A stretch of 64,000 bases of DNA from Persicaria tinctoria. Its lineage: Eukaryota > Streptophyta > Magnoliopsida > Caryophyllales > Polygonaceae. Both the position numbers and the translations under genes were made by a program. The notes under the pieces were generated by a model. The model did not search any database. It saw only the letters and a list, made by a program, of their open reading frames with translations, and was not told the DNA's origin. This document shows, piece by piece, positions 45,109 to 55,604 of this stretch; position 1 is the first letter of the stretch, and the number at the start of each line of letters is the position of its first letter. The DNA is taken from the NCBI GenBank assembly GCA_037127255.1, contig JBANSL010000004.1, positions 50,169,702-50,233,701 of the forward strand, written 5' to 3'.

Positions 45109-47272
45109 TTTCATAAATGAACCTCCTTTGGCAATTATTAGTTGACCATTGTTTACATTACAGAACCGATACCCCATTATAAAACACATCATATTTGTTA
45201 ATGAACAAGTTATAAAGTGAGACAAGTGCAATGATATGGTTCTTCAAAGGGCAGTTCCAATCAAGTTTGTGCTTGGGGAATGCCAGCAGAAAGAAGCGGA
45301 AAACAACCAGCATAATTTTACAACCATAGTTTCTCCAGTAGTGGTACCCAATTCTTAAACTTGATTCATATATGGAATTTGACATGAGATGTGGATGCTT
45401 AGAGATTTTATAGAAATACATCAAACGAAGGTTGTCTCTAGAAGGAGTAAATGCAAAGAAAGGGGAATCTAGTTTCATGCACATCACCACTTCATTAGGA
45501 CTTACCATACCCCCTTTAAAAGCATCAGACTTATATAATACTTCATATATATCAATGTTAACATAAGACATGGTGCTACAGACATTCCTACGCTTAGCCG
45601 ACTTGTGTGCATAGCCAGAAGTAGTATCACAAAGGTTGCCTACACTAGAGCTAAAACAAACAGGAGTATTCAACAATTTCTTGTCTACATAGTTCAAACT
45701 TGAGTTCCCTCTAGGGAGGTCATTGGCAAAAGAGATAACACCACATGAATTTTTAACAGAGCTTCTAAAACAAAGCCAATCCTTAATAAATGAGACGTGT
45801 TTGGAAGGGAAATGTTTACCATAGACTGGGTTAATCTCGGAATTAATTGTGTGTGATACCATACGATTGTCTAAAGGAAGGGAGCACTTAAACAGCAATT
45901 CTCTCCTAAACAGTACACCATGCTTTCCCAAAGCCCAATTATAAACCAAGATCATATGAGAAGACATAGTTGTTATGCCATTGATACAGATACAGATGAT
46001 AAGTTTTTGTCCAATAAGAGTTTCAGTTCCAGCAGCGACGATCAAAGCCTTCTTTTTCTCTTTGCTCTTACCGATTTTCTGGTCCCCATCATTGAGATTT
46101 GAAGATCCTTCAAGGAGTTTTTCCTCGTTAGAGGGTTTAGGGACATTTCGGGGAATATTCGTTAGAGGGTTTAGGGCCCTATTTCTCGTTAGAGGGTTTC
46201 CTGCAACCTTATCTAGGACAGCGATGGTAACCAAAGACAAGAAGAGATTATTAGAGAGGAAAGATAAGTGATAAGTGTTAGAAGTAGATGAGACAAGAGG
46301 ATTCGTGTGCTCAAATTGACACAAAGTCAGATTTATAGAAGGAGAGAAGAAGTTAAGGGAGGGGAGGTATGAGCGAACACAAAACGAGTCATACCTCGTA
46401 GGATCAAGCGAGATCCAGTAGCGACGAACAGCCAAAAGGCCAAGAAGACGAAGAGAGAAGCCAACCCTTGTAAGAAACCCCAAGACAGGCAATGGAACAG
46501 GGTACAGATTAGGCCAAAGAGGAGGTCTAAACCACTACAAGAATCGTCTATTCTCCTCGATAAACATAGAAATTTGTAGATAAGTGGATTTTTGTACCAA
46601 TTAGGTTCAAAGAGAGGCCACACAAAAAACCCCCAAATCGATTTGATAGAGGATCGAGCCTCCCAAACACCTCCGAAAATGAACTTGAGAGGTTCAGATG
46701 CGAAAGGACAAAGGGAGGGGAGGTGATCACCAAGATTAATAAGTATACAGTAGATGATTGGGGAGGCTCCATACATATTTGATCCAAAGAAACTGCAAGT
46801 TTTAAGGTTTTCAGGAGAGAAAGGATTGACGGAGGGGTTTCTCAAGGGGGAGGTTGGCAAGGCGCGTGACCGCGCATTCTTTCTTCTCATTTTAGGGTTT
46901 TTGGACCACTTGTACCTTGCTATCCAGAGTCCTTGCAGATGAATCCGTCTACTGGGGTTCATGGTGTTTCCTTCTTTTTTTTGCCTATGAAATTACAGTT
47001 GGCCATCTAATGAATCAATTGGTTCACCAATGCGGGTGACCTAACCTTTGTTGTTTCTTCTTTATCTGCAGGTAAAAAAAAAACAAAGCTAGAAATCAAA
47101 TGGATCATAGCGGCTCGAGAGTTTAGTCTCTCGTCGCTACGCTCGATCCTGGCTCAGCAGCTCGAGAGTTTAATCTCTAGTCGCTACCCCTGATTCCGGC
47201 GTCGATTGATTCATAGCGCCGAAAGGCTACCAGATTTTGCCCAGAATTCAAAAGCAATGAATTGCCGACCTA
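45109..47272. other. Segment of unknown origin between elements C and E
   Basis: About 2.2 kb replaces the 3' end of C and the first about 580 bp of E's 5' LTR. It is less AT-rich than its surroundings and has long open frames on the minus strand (45158-46492 and 46333-46962). A 17 bp direct repeat with one mismatch (about 47037 and 47265) flanks its last about 230 bp, which also holds two similar CTCGAGAGTTTARTCTCT blocks (about 47113 and 47160). No transposon ends were identified. Confidence 0.5.
45158..46492 (-). CDS. Unrecognised 444-codon ORF
   Basis: The open frame is far longer than expected by chance. The N-terminal about 100 residues are hydrophobic and Ser/Leu-rich. A charged Lys/Glu stretch (KIGKSKEKKKA, about residues 140-150) follows, and the C-terminal half is rich in Cys, Ser, Asn and aromatics with no motif I know. 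A CCTAAACCCTCTAACGA-type repeat occurs about three times near 46130-46200. A second overlapping frame continues upstream to 46962, so the true coding sequence may be spliced or frameshifted. It could be a captured host-gene fragment or an element-specific ORF. It is on the strand opposite to elements C and E. Confidence 0.35.
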   Translation of the reverse strand: MPVLGFLTRVGFSLRLLGLLAVRRYWISLDPTRYDSFCVRSYLPSLNFFSPSINLTLCQFEHTNPLVSSTSNTYHLSFLSNNLFLSLVTIAVLDKVAGNPLTRNRALNPLTNIPRNVPKPSNEEKLLEGSSNLNDGDQKIGKSKEKKKALIVAAGTETLIGQKLIICICINGITTMSSHMILVYNWALGKHGVLFRRELLFKCSLPLDNRMVSHTINSEINPVYGKHFPSKHVSFIKDWLCFRSSVKNSCGVISFANDLPRGNSSLNYVDKKLLNTPVCFSSSVGNLCDTTSGYAHKSAKRRNVCSTMSYVNIDIYEVLYKSDAFKGGMVSPNEVVMCMKLDSPFFAFTPSRDNLRLMYFYKISKHPHLMSNSIYESSLRIGYHYWRNYGCKIMLVVFRFFLLAFPKHKLDWNCPLKNHIIALVSLYNLFINKYDVFYNGVSVL

Positions 47273-47681
47273 ACCTTGGTTGTGTAAGGTTGTAGAGGCG
47301 GGCTTTATAGTCGTTGATAATTGGTTTCTACCCTCTAAGGAGGCCTAAGGTCTTTATCTCATTCTATCTTAGTTCGAATCACCCAATCTATCGGTCTTGT
47401 CATTGAATTTCGAGTCTTTATATTATTTTGATCCAGTCTTGTCATTCTTGGTTAGTCAATCTCGAGTTCATCACTGATCTTGAAGATCTTGTCGAGTCTT
47501 TGTTCTTTCTTTGGTCGATCTTGGTGTTCTTGGTCAATTTTTGCATTATTCTTGCCGTGTCTTTGAGTTCTTGAGTCGGTTCTTGTTTAATTCTTTGAGT
47601 CTTGAGTCTTTTTTGCTTCCGTTCTTTAAGTTCTTGTTTGATTGTCAAAGATCGGGCCATCCTACGGCTAACCCCGTATCA
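47273..47681 (+). repeat. Truncated 5' LTR of element E
   Basis: Only the last 409 bp are present, matching 62938-63331 of the 3' LTR with scattered substitutions and small indels, ending CGTATCA. Confidence 0.85.
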
Positions 47682-47684
47682 AGT

Positions 47685-47696
47685 TGGTATCAGAGC
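47685..47696 (+). promoter_or_regulatory. Primer binding site of element E
   Basis: TGGTATCAGAGC, the initiator-Met-tRNA type, 3 nt after the LTR. Confidence 0.9.
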
Positions 47697-49096
47697 TTTG
47701 GTTTCCGACATCAAAGTTATGTCTTTTATTTCCCTAAACACAAAACCTAAAAAAAAATTAGAGTCTTTTCTTTGTTTCTTGGTTTTTACTTATTGAATTC
47801 TTGAATTTGATTATTGCTAATCTCTTGTTTGTGATTGTTTGTGGTTGCATAGCCTAAACACATCGCCTAACCGTGACCCTTCAACAAGTGCAGCCGATTT
47901 CTCCTTGGGGTAGTCGACGTCCTTTGTTCAAGAGGAAACCGATTCGGCCGCACCTTGCTCTCACAAACCCTAGTTGCTTTCTATCTTTGGCTATCTTGTT
48001 CCATCTTTGTTTTATCTATTTTAATTGCCTATTTAATTCCGATTTTGTGGTAGATATAGTCATATTATCTATCATAGATTATAAAAGGCTTAGATAGATA
48101 TACTTACCAAAGTTAGCCAAACCATCACCTATATATATTGCATTAGGGCTTCATTTTATTTTCATTCACCTATTCCACACAATTTTCGAGTCCTTTTCAT
48201 TGTTAGTTGTTTCTTTCTTGCATTAGGTTTAAAAAAACAGTCCAAAAAATAATAAAAAAAAAGAGACATTCAAATCTTGGACCTAGGTGGATAAAATTCA
48301 CTAGGGGCAAAAGTAAATTTCAAAAAAAAAAGAGTTTGTAAGATCTAGTGCAAGAAAGTTCCCAAAGGGCCAAATTTGGTGAATTTCTCAAAGCCCTAAG
48401 TCCACAGCCCTTGCATACACTCATACCTCCCACGAAAACACATATCTTGAGACCCTTCATTGCAACTACAATATCCTTACTAAGGGTTTGAATCAAAAGA
48501 GAGGTAAATTTCCAAGTTTTCATTTCTATTTCCTTATTTTATTTTGTTCTTTCGTGTTTGTCGAGTACTTCTGTCCTGAATTGAGTACTCTCTGGCCATA
48601 TCGAGTTGTTGTTGGCCTTGTCGAGTGATCTTCTTGCCATTTTCGAGTGCTTGTTGTGTTTGTCGAGTACTCCTTACTTGTCTCGAGTGTGTTTTGAGAA
48701 CTGTCGAGTGCTCTCCTTCATTGTCGAGTACTCTAGTTGTTGTTTCGAGTTATTTTTTTGTTGTTGTCAAGTATTCTTTCTTGTTTGTCGAGTTCTTTAG
48801 TTCTTTGTTTAATTCATTCTCTTGATTCTCTTATCATTATTGCTAGGTTTTAGCTTGAGTGTTGATTCGCCCAAGGCGGATTGAAACAACAAGCGTGACA
48901 TACCAATTTGAGAGAGATTGTGAGCGAAACACCTGTGAGTTGTTTATATTTTTCTAACCTTTACATAGTTCCGTGTTTGTCTTTATTTTCAATCTCTAAC
49001 AACCAGGTGAACAAAGAGAACAATGCTAACAACGACAACAATGAGAACAGTACCACAACTGTGACGCCTGAGTAGTTCAACGCTCTCAACGCAACC
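47697..49096 (+). other. 5' leader of element E with a GTCGAGT-motif series
   Basis: 1.4 kb without a supported ORF. At about 48555-48795 roughly nine TCGAGT motifs (often TGTCGAGTACTC) recur about every 25-35 bp. At about 48276-48325 a 45 bp piece matches the 3' noncoding module of element D. Confidence 0.65.
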
Positions 49097-50460
49097 TTGA
49101 CGGAAGTGTTGAATAGGCTGGCGGCCATGGAAGCAAGGCCGAGTGGTTCTAACAACCTTGGTGGTCGAGGTGATCAAAGGCGTGACAATGCGCCTCGCGG
49201 TGAAAGGGAAGTAATTCATCCTAACCCTAATCCTAATCCCAATGTCGATAACCCTTTATTTGATGAAAACGACTCTCCACGAGGGGAGAGGTATGGTAGA
49301 AATAATGGGTTTGTCAATGCGCAGGAACAGGGAAGAGGAAAAGGGGGAGAGTCGAGCCCAGCAGGAGGATTACTACTATTCGAGCGCGACGACGACTTCC
49401 AAGAAGAGGAGTATTGGGAGAAACGTCATCGGAGGAACGATAGAGGAGGGCGATACCAATAAAGAGCATCTAGAGAGCCTGATAAGGATGGAATAGGTAA
49501 GGTAAAGGTAAAGATCCCTCAATTTGATGGTAAGATAGATGCAGATGCATATATTGACTGGGAAACTAAAATGGATCAAATCTGGAATTGTCATAACTTT
49601 TCTGAACATAAAAAGGTGCAATTAGCTTCTCTAGAATTTCAAGGGTTTGCATTAATTTGGTGGGATAATTTGATTAAGGAAAGAAGAAGAGCCTTGATAC
49701 GCCTATCGCTTCATGGGACCAAATAAAAGCCCTTATGAGAAGACGATTTGTTCCCCAACACTATGCTAGAGAGCTTAGACAACGTTTAGAAAACCTTAAA
49801 CAAGGTGGTAAAAGTGTTGAGGAAACCTTTAATGCAATGCAAGAAACCATGGCTAGAGCGAATGTTGTTGAAAATGATGAAGATACGAATGCTAGGTTTC
49901 TTAGGATATTGCATTCCGCCTTAGCTCATGAAATTGACTATTTTCCTTATTCTACGCCAACTGAGCTCTTACATTTAGCTATGAAGGTAGAAATGGGAGC
50001 TAGATACAGGAGCCAAGGTTGACGAATGACGAGTGGGAAGCCCCAGGGATGGTGCCATAGCCGACCACAACAGCCCCAAGGGCGGCCTGATGGTGGCTAT
50101 AGCAATCGTCCAAACCAACCCCAAGGGAGAGGAGATGGCTGAACCAACCAGCAGGCTCTCGACAAAGGCAAGGCGCCTCTGTACGGACGAGAATCGTCTG
50201 GGTATCTACTGGCCCCAAAGGGAGTAATCCTAACCCCTCTACTACTAGATCTAGGGACATTGTGTGCTTTAAATGCCAAGGTAGAGGTCATGTTATGAAG
50301 GATTGCCCTAATAAGAAAAATCTCATGATTATTCACTTAGGCGAATATGAATCTGAAAATTCTTTTGATGAACATGAAGAGAATGCTAATGATAATGATC
50401 AAATTCTTTTGATGAACATCAAGAGAATGCCAGGGTAGCGGTCATCTTATGAAGGACATG
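49097..50460 (+). pseudogene. Gag of element E, broken
   Basis: The N-terminal frame (49097-49462) is Arg/Gly/Asn-rich with a PNPNPN repeat. A capsid-like core follows in another frame (about 49500-49720: VKVKIPQFDGKIDADAYIDW, then LIWWDN). The next part is RRFVPQHYARELRQRL to EMGARYRSQG (49735-50022, stop). The zinc knuckle CFKCQGRGHVMKDC lies at about 50261-50302. A 40-50 bp tandem duplication sits at about 50360-50440. At least three frame breaks make it non-functional. Confidence 0.8.
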
Positions 50461-50468
50461 GTGAATCA

Positions 50469-50718
50469 TTGATTGTTAGGAGAGTCTTAAGTGTTGTTCC
50501 TGCACCTTGTGATGACAATCAACGTGAAAACTTGTTTCATACTAGATGCTTAGTAAAGGGAAAGGTTGTTAATGTGATCATTGATGGAGGAAGTTGTTGT
50601 AACTTAGCTAGTCAGGAGATGATTGATAAATTAAAACTTCCTACAATTCAGCATCCTAGACCTTATAGATTGGATTGGATGAATGATTGTGGAAACTTAA
50701 AGGTGAATAGGCAAGTTA
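50469..50718 (+). pseudogene. Protease of element E, 5' part, cut by element B
   Basis: The frame has ENLFHTRCLVKG, the active-site VIIDGGSCCNLAS (about 50574-50615) and HPRPYRLDWMND, and breaks off at the B insertion. The catalytic Asp is kept. The remainder of the domain resumes at 59312. Confidence 0.85.
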
Positions 50719-50723
50719 AAGTG

Positions 50724-52670
50724 TGATGTCTCTAAAGTAGCCATGTTTTTATGCACATTTTAGTTCCATATTCTATACACTTTGCATATGTCGGATTGGT
50801 AATATGTCGAATTTATGTAGTATATGCTTATTTGCCAAAAATAGAGATCTACATAAGTTTCTGTTTAATATTGCAGAATATGGAGCTATTTCGGGAGAAA
50901 ACCAAGAAGCAAAGACGGGAGCTCAAAGCTACTCGATATCGACAAACCATGCCCGGACACACCCTGATCGAGGAGCATCATGTCGAGAAGCCGAGGAACA
51001 AAGTTGCCCGACTCCAGCACACTCCTCGATATCGACGACGTTCCTCGATATCGAAAAAGCCCTGAAGACAGCCCGGAGTCGAGGAGAGCCTGATCGAGGA
51101 TGCCGCAGAGTGCTACTCGACTTGACCGGACAGGCCGGACACCACTCCTCGATATCGACGAAGTTCCTCGATATCGACAAAGACAAAGTTACATGTCCGA
51201 GCAGTATCGAGGAACCAGCACCACACTTCCGAGCCATGTCGAGGACCTGCTACCCGAGACGCCAATAACTCGATATCGAGGAACCAGCACCACACTTCCG
51301 AGCCATATCGAGGACCTGCTACCCGAGATACCGAGCCAAGCTGAAGTCGACGTCCATGTTACTCGAGATCGAGTAAGTCTACTCGAGATCGAGGAAAGTT
51401 GTCCGGGAGCGCGTTACGCGGTTTGAGCTGTCCTACTCGGATTGGGATTCCTTGGGGCCGAAGATTGCCGGGTTCTATCCGATTATATCAAGATCCATCA
51501 TGGAAGAGAAGATTTATCCACAAGAAGATATTTTAGTCTTTTAGATATAATTTCCCTTTTTAGATTTAATTATATTATTCCATTTATTTATCTTTAAAGC
51601 CTTTAGATATAGATTTAGATATAGATAGATATTTCTATCCTTGAATAGCGAGTAGAAGGCTATAAATAAAGCCCATGGGGCTGATTTTAGGGAGAATCCA
51701 ATTCAGAAGCTAGAGAAGTAGTTCACAGAGAAGTTTTAGGAGTTCGAAGGTTTTAGGGTTTTGGCATTCAACGAAATTTGGATTACCGGGATTTTAAAGG
51801 CTTTGAATTTAGTTTAATGCAAGTTATTTCCTTTCAATCAATGTCTGAGGTTGCGATGAAGTGCGAGTAGTCCACCCACTTCTTGGGTTGGGGCGAGCCC
51901 AACGATAGCCCTGCATGTTTGAGGTAAAGATCCGACTTTTATCATGTTTTGAGCATCTACTACTTGTTATGTGTTTATTACCCATCTAATGGAGGTCCAT
52001 GCTAACAACTTGGATTGTAAACATAAAATCGGTAGAGACAATTAGGGTTTCTTGAAAGAGTTGTCTAATTGTTGGAAAAGGCGAAAGCTTAGTCCTTTGA
52101 TGCGATTTATATAATTATCTATTTTATTCTTGCCTTATGCATTCTTGGTTATCGTTGTTGCAAAGCCCAATCCTGGAAGTCTTTTACATATAGTTTATTT
52201 TCGAATCCAAAAGCATTTGTCTTTATTTTATTTCGTTTTACTTTTTGTCTTACTCGATCTCGACCAACTTTGGTCGATCACGAGTTACTGATCTACGATC
52301 CTAGAATCGACGTAGCTTCTGTGTGCAGGTAATCGACAAGAGCATCATCGACATCGACGAGTCTACTCGATCTCGAGTACGGCTTACTCGATCTCGACCA
52401 AAACCGCCGAGAGCCACTCCTGCTGCGCTGCTCGACTTGTCCGATCTTTTGTCGACTAACCCTAGTTGAGATCGACAACCTGTGGTCGACTTCTGTCCGT
52501 GAGATTTCACCGCTGCCTAGGATCCGCTGACACGCTTCCTCGTGAATCGATCCTGACTTCCCACTGTTGCATCGAGAGGAAGTGTTGTAATCATTTGCAA
52601 GGGACGAAATCTGGTTTGCTTTACTTTAGTCATATTTTATATTTGCATTCTTGATTTTCCTCCTACAACA
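50724..52670 (+). repeat. 5' LTR of element B
   Basis: From TGATGTCTC to CTACAACA. Six exact TCGATATCGA copies lie between 50933 and 51279, with related TCGAGATCGAG forms to about 51395 and CTCGATCTCGA forms at 52252-52500. A TATA box is at 51661. It differs from the 3' LTR by scattered substitutions and by about 370 extra bp in the motif array. Confidence 0.92.
51661..51668 (+). promoter_or_regulatory. TATA box of the 5' LTR of element B
   Basis: TATAAATA preceded by GTAGAAGGC, in the same context as in LTR F. Likely core promoter for the element transcript. Confidence 0.55.
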
Positions 52671-52673
52671 AAT

Positions 52674-52690
52674 TGGCGCCGTTGCCGGGA
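52674..52690 (+). promoter_or_regulatory. Primer binding site of element B
   Basis: TGGCGCCGTTGCCGGGA, 3 nt after the LTR, the Athila/Tat-type primer site. Confidence 0.9.
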
Positions 52691-52754
52691 AAGATATCAT
52701 TCGCACCTTAGGTAGTTAAAATCTCACATCTACTCTGAGTTACTTTACAGGTGT

Positions 52755-54566
52755 ATGCGCCGTTCTGGTCAACCACCTGAGGTTCACGGCTTAGATGATC
52801 CGGAACGCCTCGTACACATCCAAGCTAAGCTAAAAAGAGCCATGGCGGCCGCAGAAACACAGGAACAGCTGATACAGAGGCTTACAAGGGAACTGGCCAC
52901 TAAATATGCTGCTATCGCCGCTGAGAAAGCAGCAAGGGAACAAGCAGAAGCTGAGCTTGCCCAATACCCAACCACTACAGAGGATTATATGCACCCGACT
53001 CTCGTCGTGCCTGAATCGGCGATTCTAATCCCTGAAAACTCTTTTGAAATTTGCACTCAATTTCTTATAGAGCTTAAAAATAATGCTTTTTATGGCAAAT
53101 TTAATGAGTGTCCTCTTCAACATATTACCAATTTTTCTGACATGTCCCGTACTCTTGCTTAAGGTACAACTCTGGAATATGTCAAGATGAAAGCTTTTCG
53201 TTGGTCTCTCGCTGGACCTGCACTGAAATGGCTTGAAGGGCTGAAACCAAGATCCCTCACAACATGGGCCCAAGTAAAGCAAGATTTTCTGAACAAATTC
53301 TTCCCTCCAGCCAAAACAGCACTCCTCCGCCAGAAGATCACAGCCTTCAAACAGAAGCATGGGGAGCCGCTAGCAAAGGCATGGGAACGATACAAAGAAC
53401 TGCTGTGATCTTGCCCTACTCATGGATAGCCACCCTACGTCATTCAGGAGATCTTCTTCAACTCTCTTGACCAAGTCACTAAGGACAGAATCAACCAGTA
53501 CACTCGATATGAGTACCTAACGATGCCACCAATTGACGCCTGGGGTGTCCTCGACAAGCTCACCAATTATGACAACAAATATGGGTCTACTACAAACTAT
53601 GAGGAAACCTCATATGCCAAGCCAGCACCATCTATGCCCCTCTATGAAGCTTCCAAAGAGATTGACCCAGATGTCAGGGAGCAGTTCTACAGAGACCAAA
53701 ATCGCAAGCTACTCAAGCAAGTCAAGTATCTTTCTATCAACCAACCTTGCATCGAATGCGGATCACAGCGGCACACCACTACTGAGTGCCCACACACAGA
53801 GCAAGTCAGGATGGCAGAAACACACGAAGAGATGGCTTACACAGGGGGTCCCAATCGCTATATGGGGGATCAAAGGTTCTATCAAACACAGTGGAACCAA
53901 GGTCCTCCTAGGAACCCCCCGCCATACAGAGCTCTAGGACATCCAGAAAGAGATCAAAAGAAGGACGATCTGCAGCTTATCCTTGATGAGATGCGCCGAA
54001 ATCATGCACAGAACCAGCAGGCTACAAACACCATCAACAATCAGCTCTAGAATTTCAACACAAAATTTGGAGAGCTAAACATATGGAAGAGAGGCATAGA
54101 GACTCAGATGGGTCAAATTCCTACACAAATTCCACGACCATCCGGACAACTCCCTAGACGAACAGAACAAAATCCTAAGGGGAAGACCGGACATGTCGCA
54201 GCTATCAAACTCAGAAGCAGACACCAATTACACGAGCCAGATGTCGGGAAGCACCAAGACAAAGTAGAGCAGCAACTCGACAACAAGCAACAACAACTCG
54301 ATATTGAGGATCCCCTGCTCGATATCGACAAAAATCTGGTCGACACAGAGGAGAACCCAAGCTCGGACTCCACTGCCCAGCCAGCCAACTCGAGATCGAC
54401 AAGCCTACTCGATATCGAGGAAGCTCAAGTGGATATCGACAAAAACCTGGCCGGTGTTGACGACTCTGCAACACCTCTGACGTGTGATCTGGCTCCGAAG
54501 CAGAAAAAGATAGTGCCTTTCCCTTCCAAAGCAATGAAAGATCCCACTGCATGTAGGTTTAACTGA
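52755..54566 (+). pseudogene. Gag of element B with four nonsense codons
   Basis: One frame throughout. It starts MRRSGQ and has an Ala/Glu-rich coiled-coil-like N-terminus. The capsid core has LKWLEGL, NKFFPPAKTALLRQKI and AWERYKELL (about 53217-53405). The zinc-knuckle-like CIECGSQRHTTTECPH is at about 53749-53796 and an LRS block near 54211. A linker at 54290-54450 has LDIDK-type repeats from TCGATATCGA motifs. In-frame stops are at 53160-53162, 53406-53408, 53427-53429 and 54048-54050. Each is one base from a sense codon. Gag would form particles around element RNA. Confidence 0.9.
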
Positions 54567-55604
54567 TTTGTTAATATGCTGTAAGAACTGAATGTCTCTA
54601 TTCCTTTTACAGAGGCCCTGCAAGAGATGCCTGGATACGTCAAATTTCCGAAGGAAATCCTGAGCAAGAAGCGATCCATCTCAGAGATCGCCGGCGAATG
54701 CAAAGTACTCCACTTCCCTGAAAAGAGACCTGACCCTGATAAGTTTTCTGTTACTGTGGGATTTGGTCAATATAAATATGAGTCCCTGTGTGATTTAGGA
54801 GCAAGTGTGAGCATCTTGCCCTTATCAATCTGGCGGAAGGTAAAGATATGATGCATAGAACCTGTGGATGCTAAGCTATACATGGCGAACAATACAGTGG
54901 TCATCCCTACAGGTATAGTTGAGAATGTCCCCGTCCAGGTTGGTAAATTATTTGTTCCAACAGATTTCCTTATTATAGATTGTGCTGAAGATCCTACTAG
55001 CCCTATTATTCTTGGTAGACCATTCTTAGCCACTGCAGATGCCAAGATTAGTGTGAAACAACGATCGCTCACCTTCACCATAGGCGACGAGGTCTTTGAT
55101 TTCTCTTTTGGCCCTGCAAAAGAGGAAATTTCATGGATGGAAGTGAAGAGCATTAGCAACCATGGGAACCAGCAAACAACAGAGGAAGGCACCAAGACTG
55201 TACTCGATATCGACAAAGGCTCCTCGATATTGACAAAGGTGCTACTCGATGTCGACAAAATCTCATCGACATCGACTTCTTCCTCTGCTGAGCACCAGAC
55301 TTGCCAGGAGCCTATGTATGGGGTCCTTGTACTCAATATCGACCGGCCGTACTCGATATCGACTAACCCTAAGCCCGAAGATTTCTATTTTGGGTCCGAA
55401 AATGTAAGTTCAGGTATGAATCCTACTCATCCTCAGTCCATTAAGAAATTTATCAATAATTTAAGGGGAGGTAAGTCCCTATGGCGAGAGAATCTGCGGA
55501 AACTGCGAGCTGGAAAGAAAAAGAAGGGAGCCAAGGGAGACTATGCAAGCAACCACCTGTCAGCTGAGCTAGCATACTACCACCAGGACCTAGATGATCC
55601 ATGA
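54567..55604 (+). pseudogene. Protease of element B and motif-rich C-terminal extension
   Basis: Same frame as gag. It includes YVKFPKEILSKKRS, the active site LCDLGASVSIL (Asp kept, about 54790), a stop at about 54849-54851, VENVPVQV, and PIILGRPFLAT (about 54999-55031). After the domain, a linker (about 55195-55370) again contains translated TCGATATCGA motifs. The ORF ends with a basic segment (SIKKFINNLRGG, then RAGKKKKGAKG) and HQDLDDP at 55604. Where an Athila element would continue into RT, this one stops. The basic tail might bind nucleic acid, but that is speculation. Confidence 0.85.

Noticed and set aside
47055..47281. SINE or other retroposon flanked by 17 bp direct repeats
   Set aside because: No tRNA-like A and B boxes were seen and the A-run is near the wrong end; the repeats may be repair scars.
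50933..51279. CRISPR-like array (short palindromic repeats with unique spacers)
   Set aside because: Spacing is irregular, the repeat is only 10 bp and degenerate, copies also lie in coding linkers, and the context is a plant retrotransposon.
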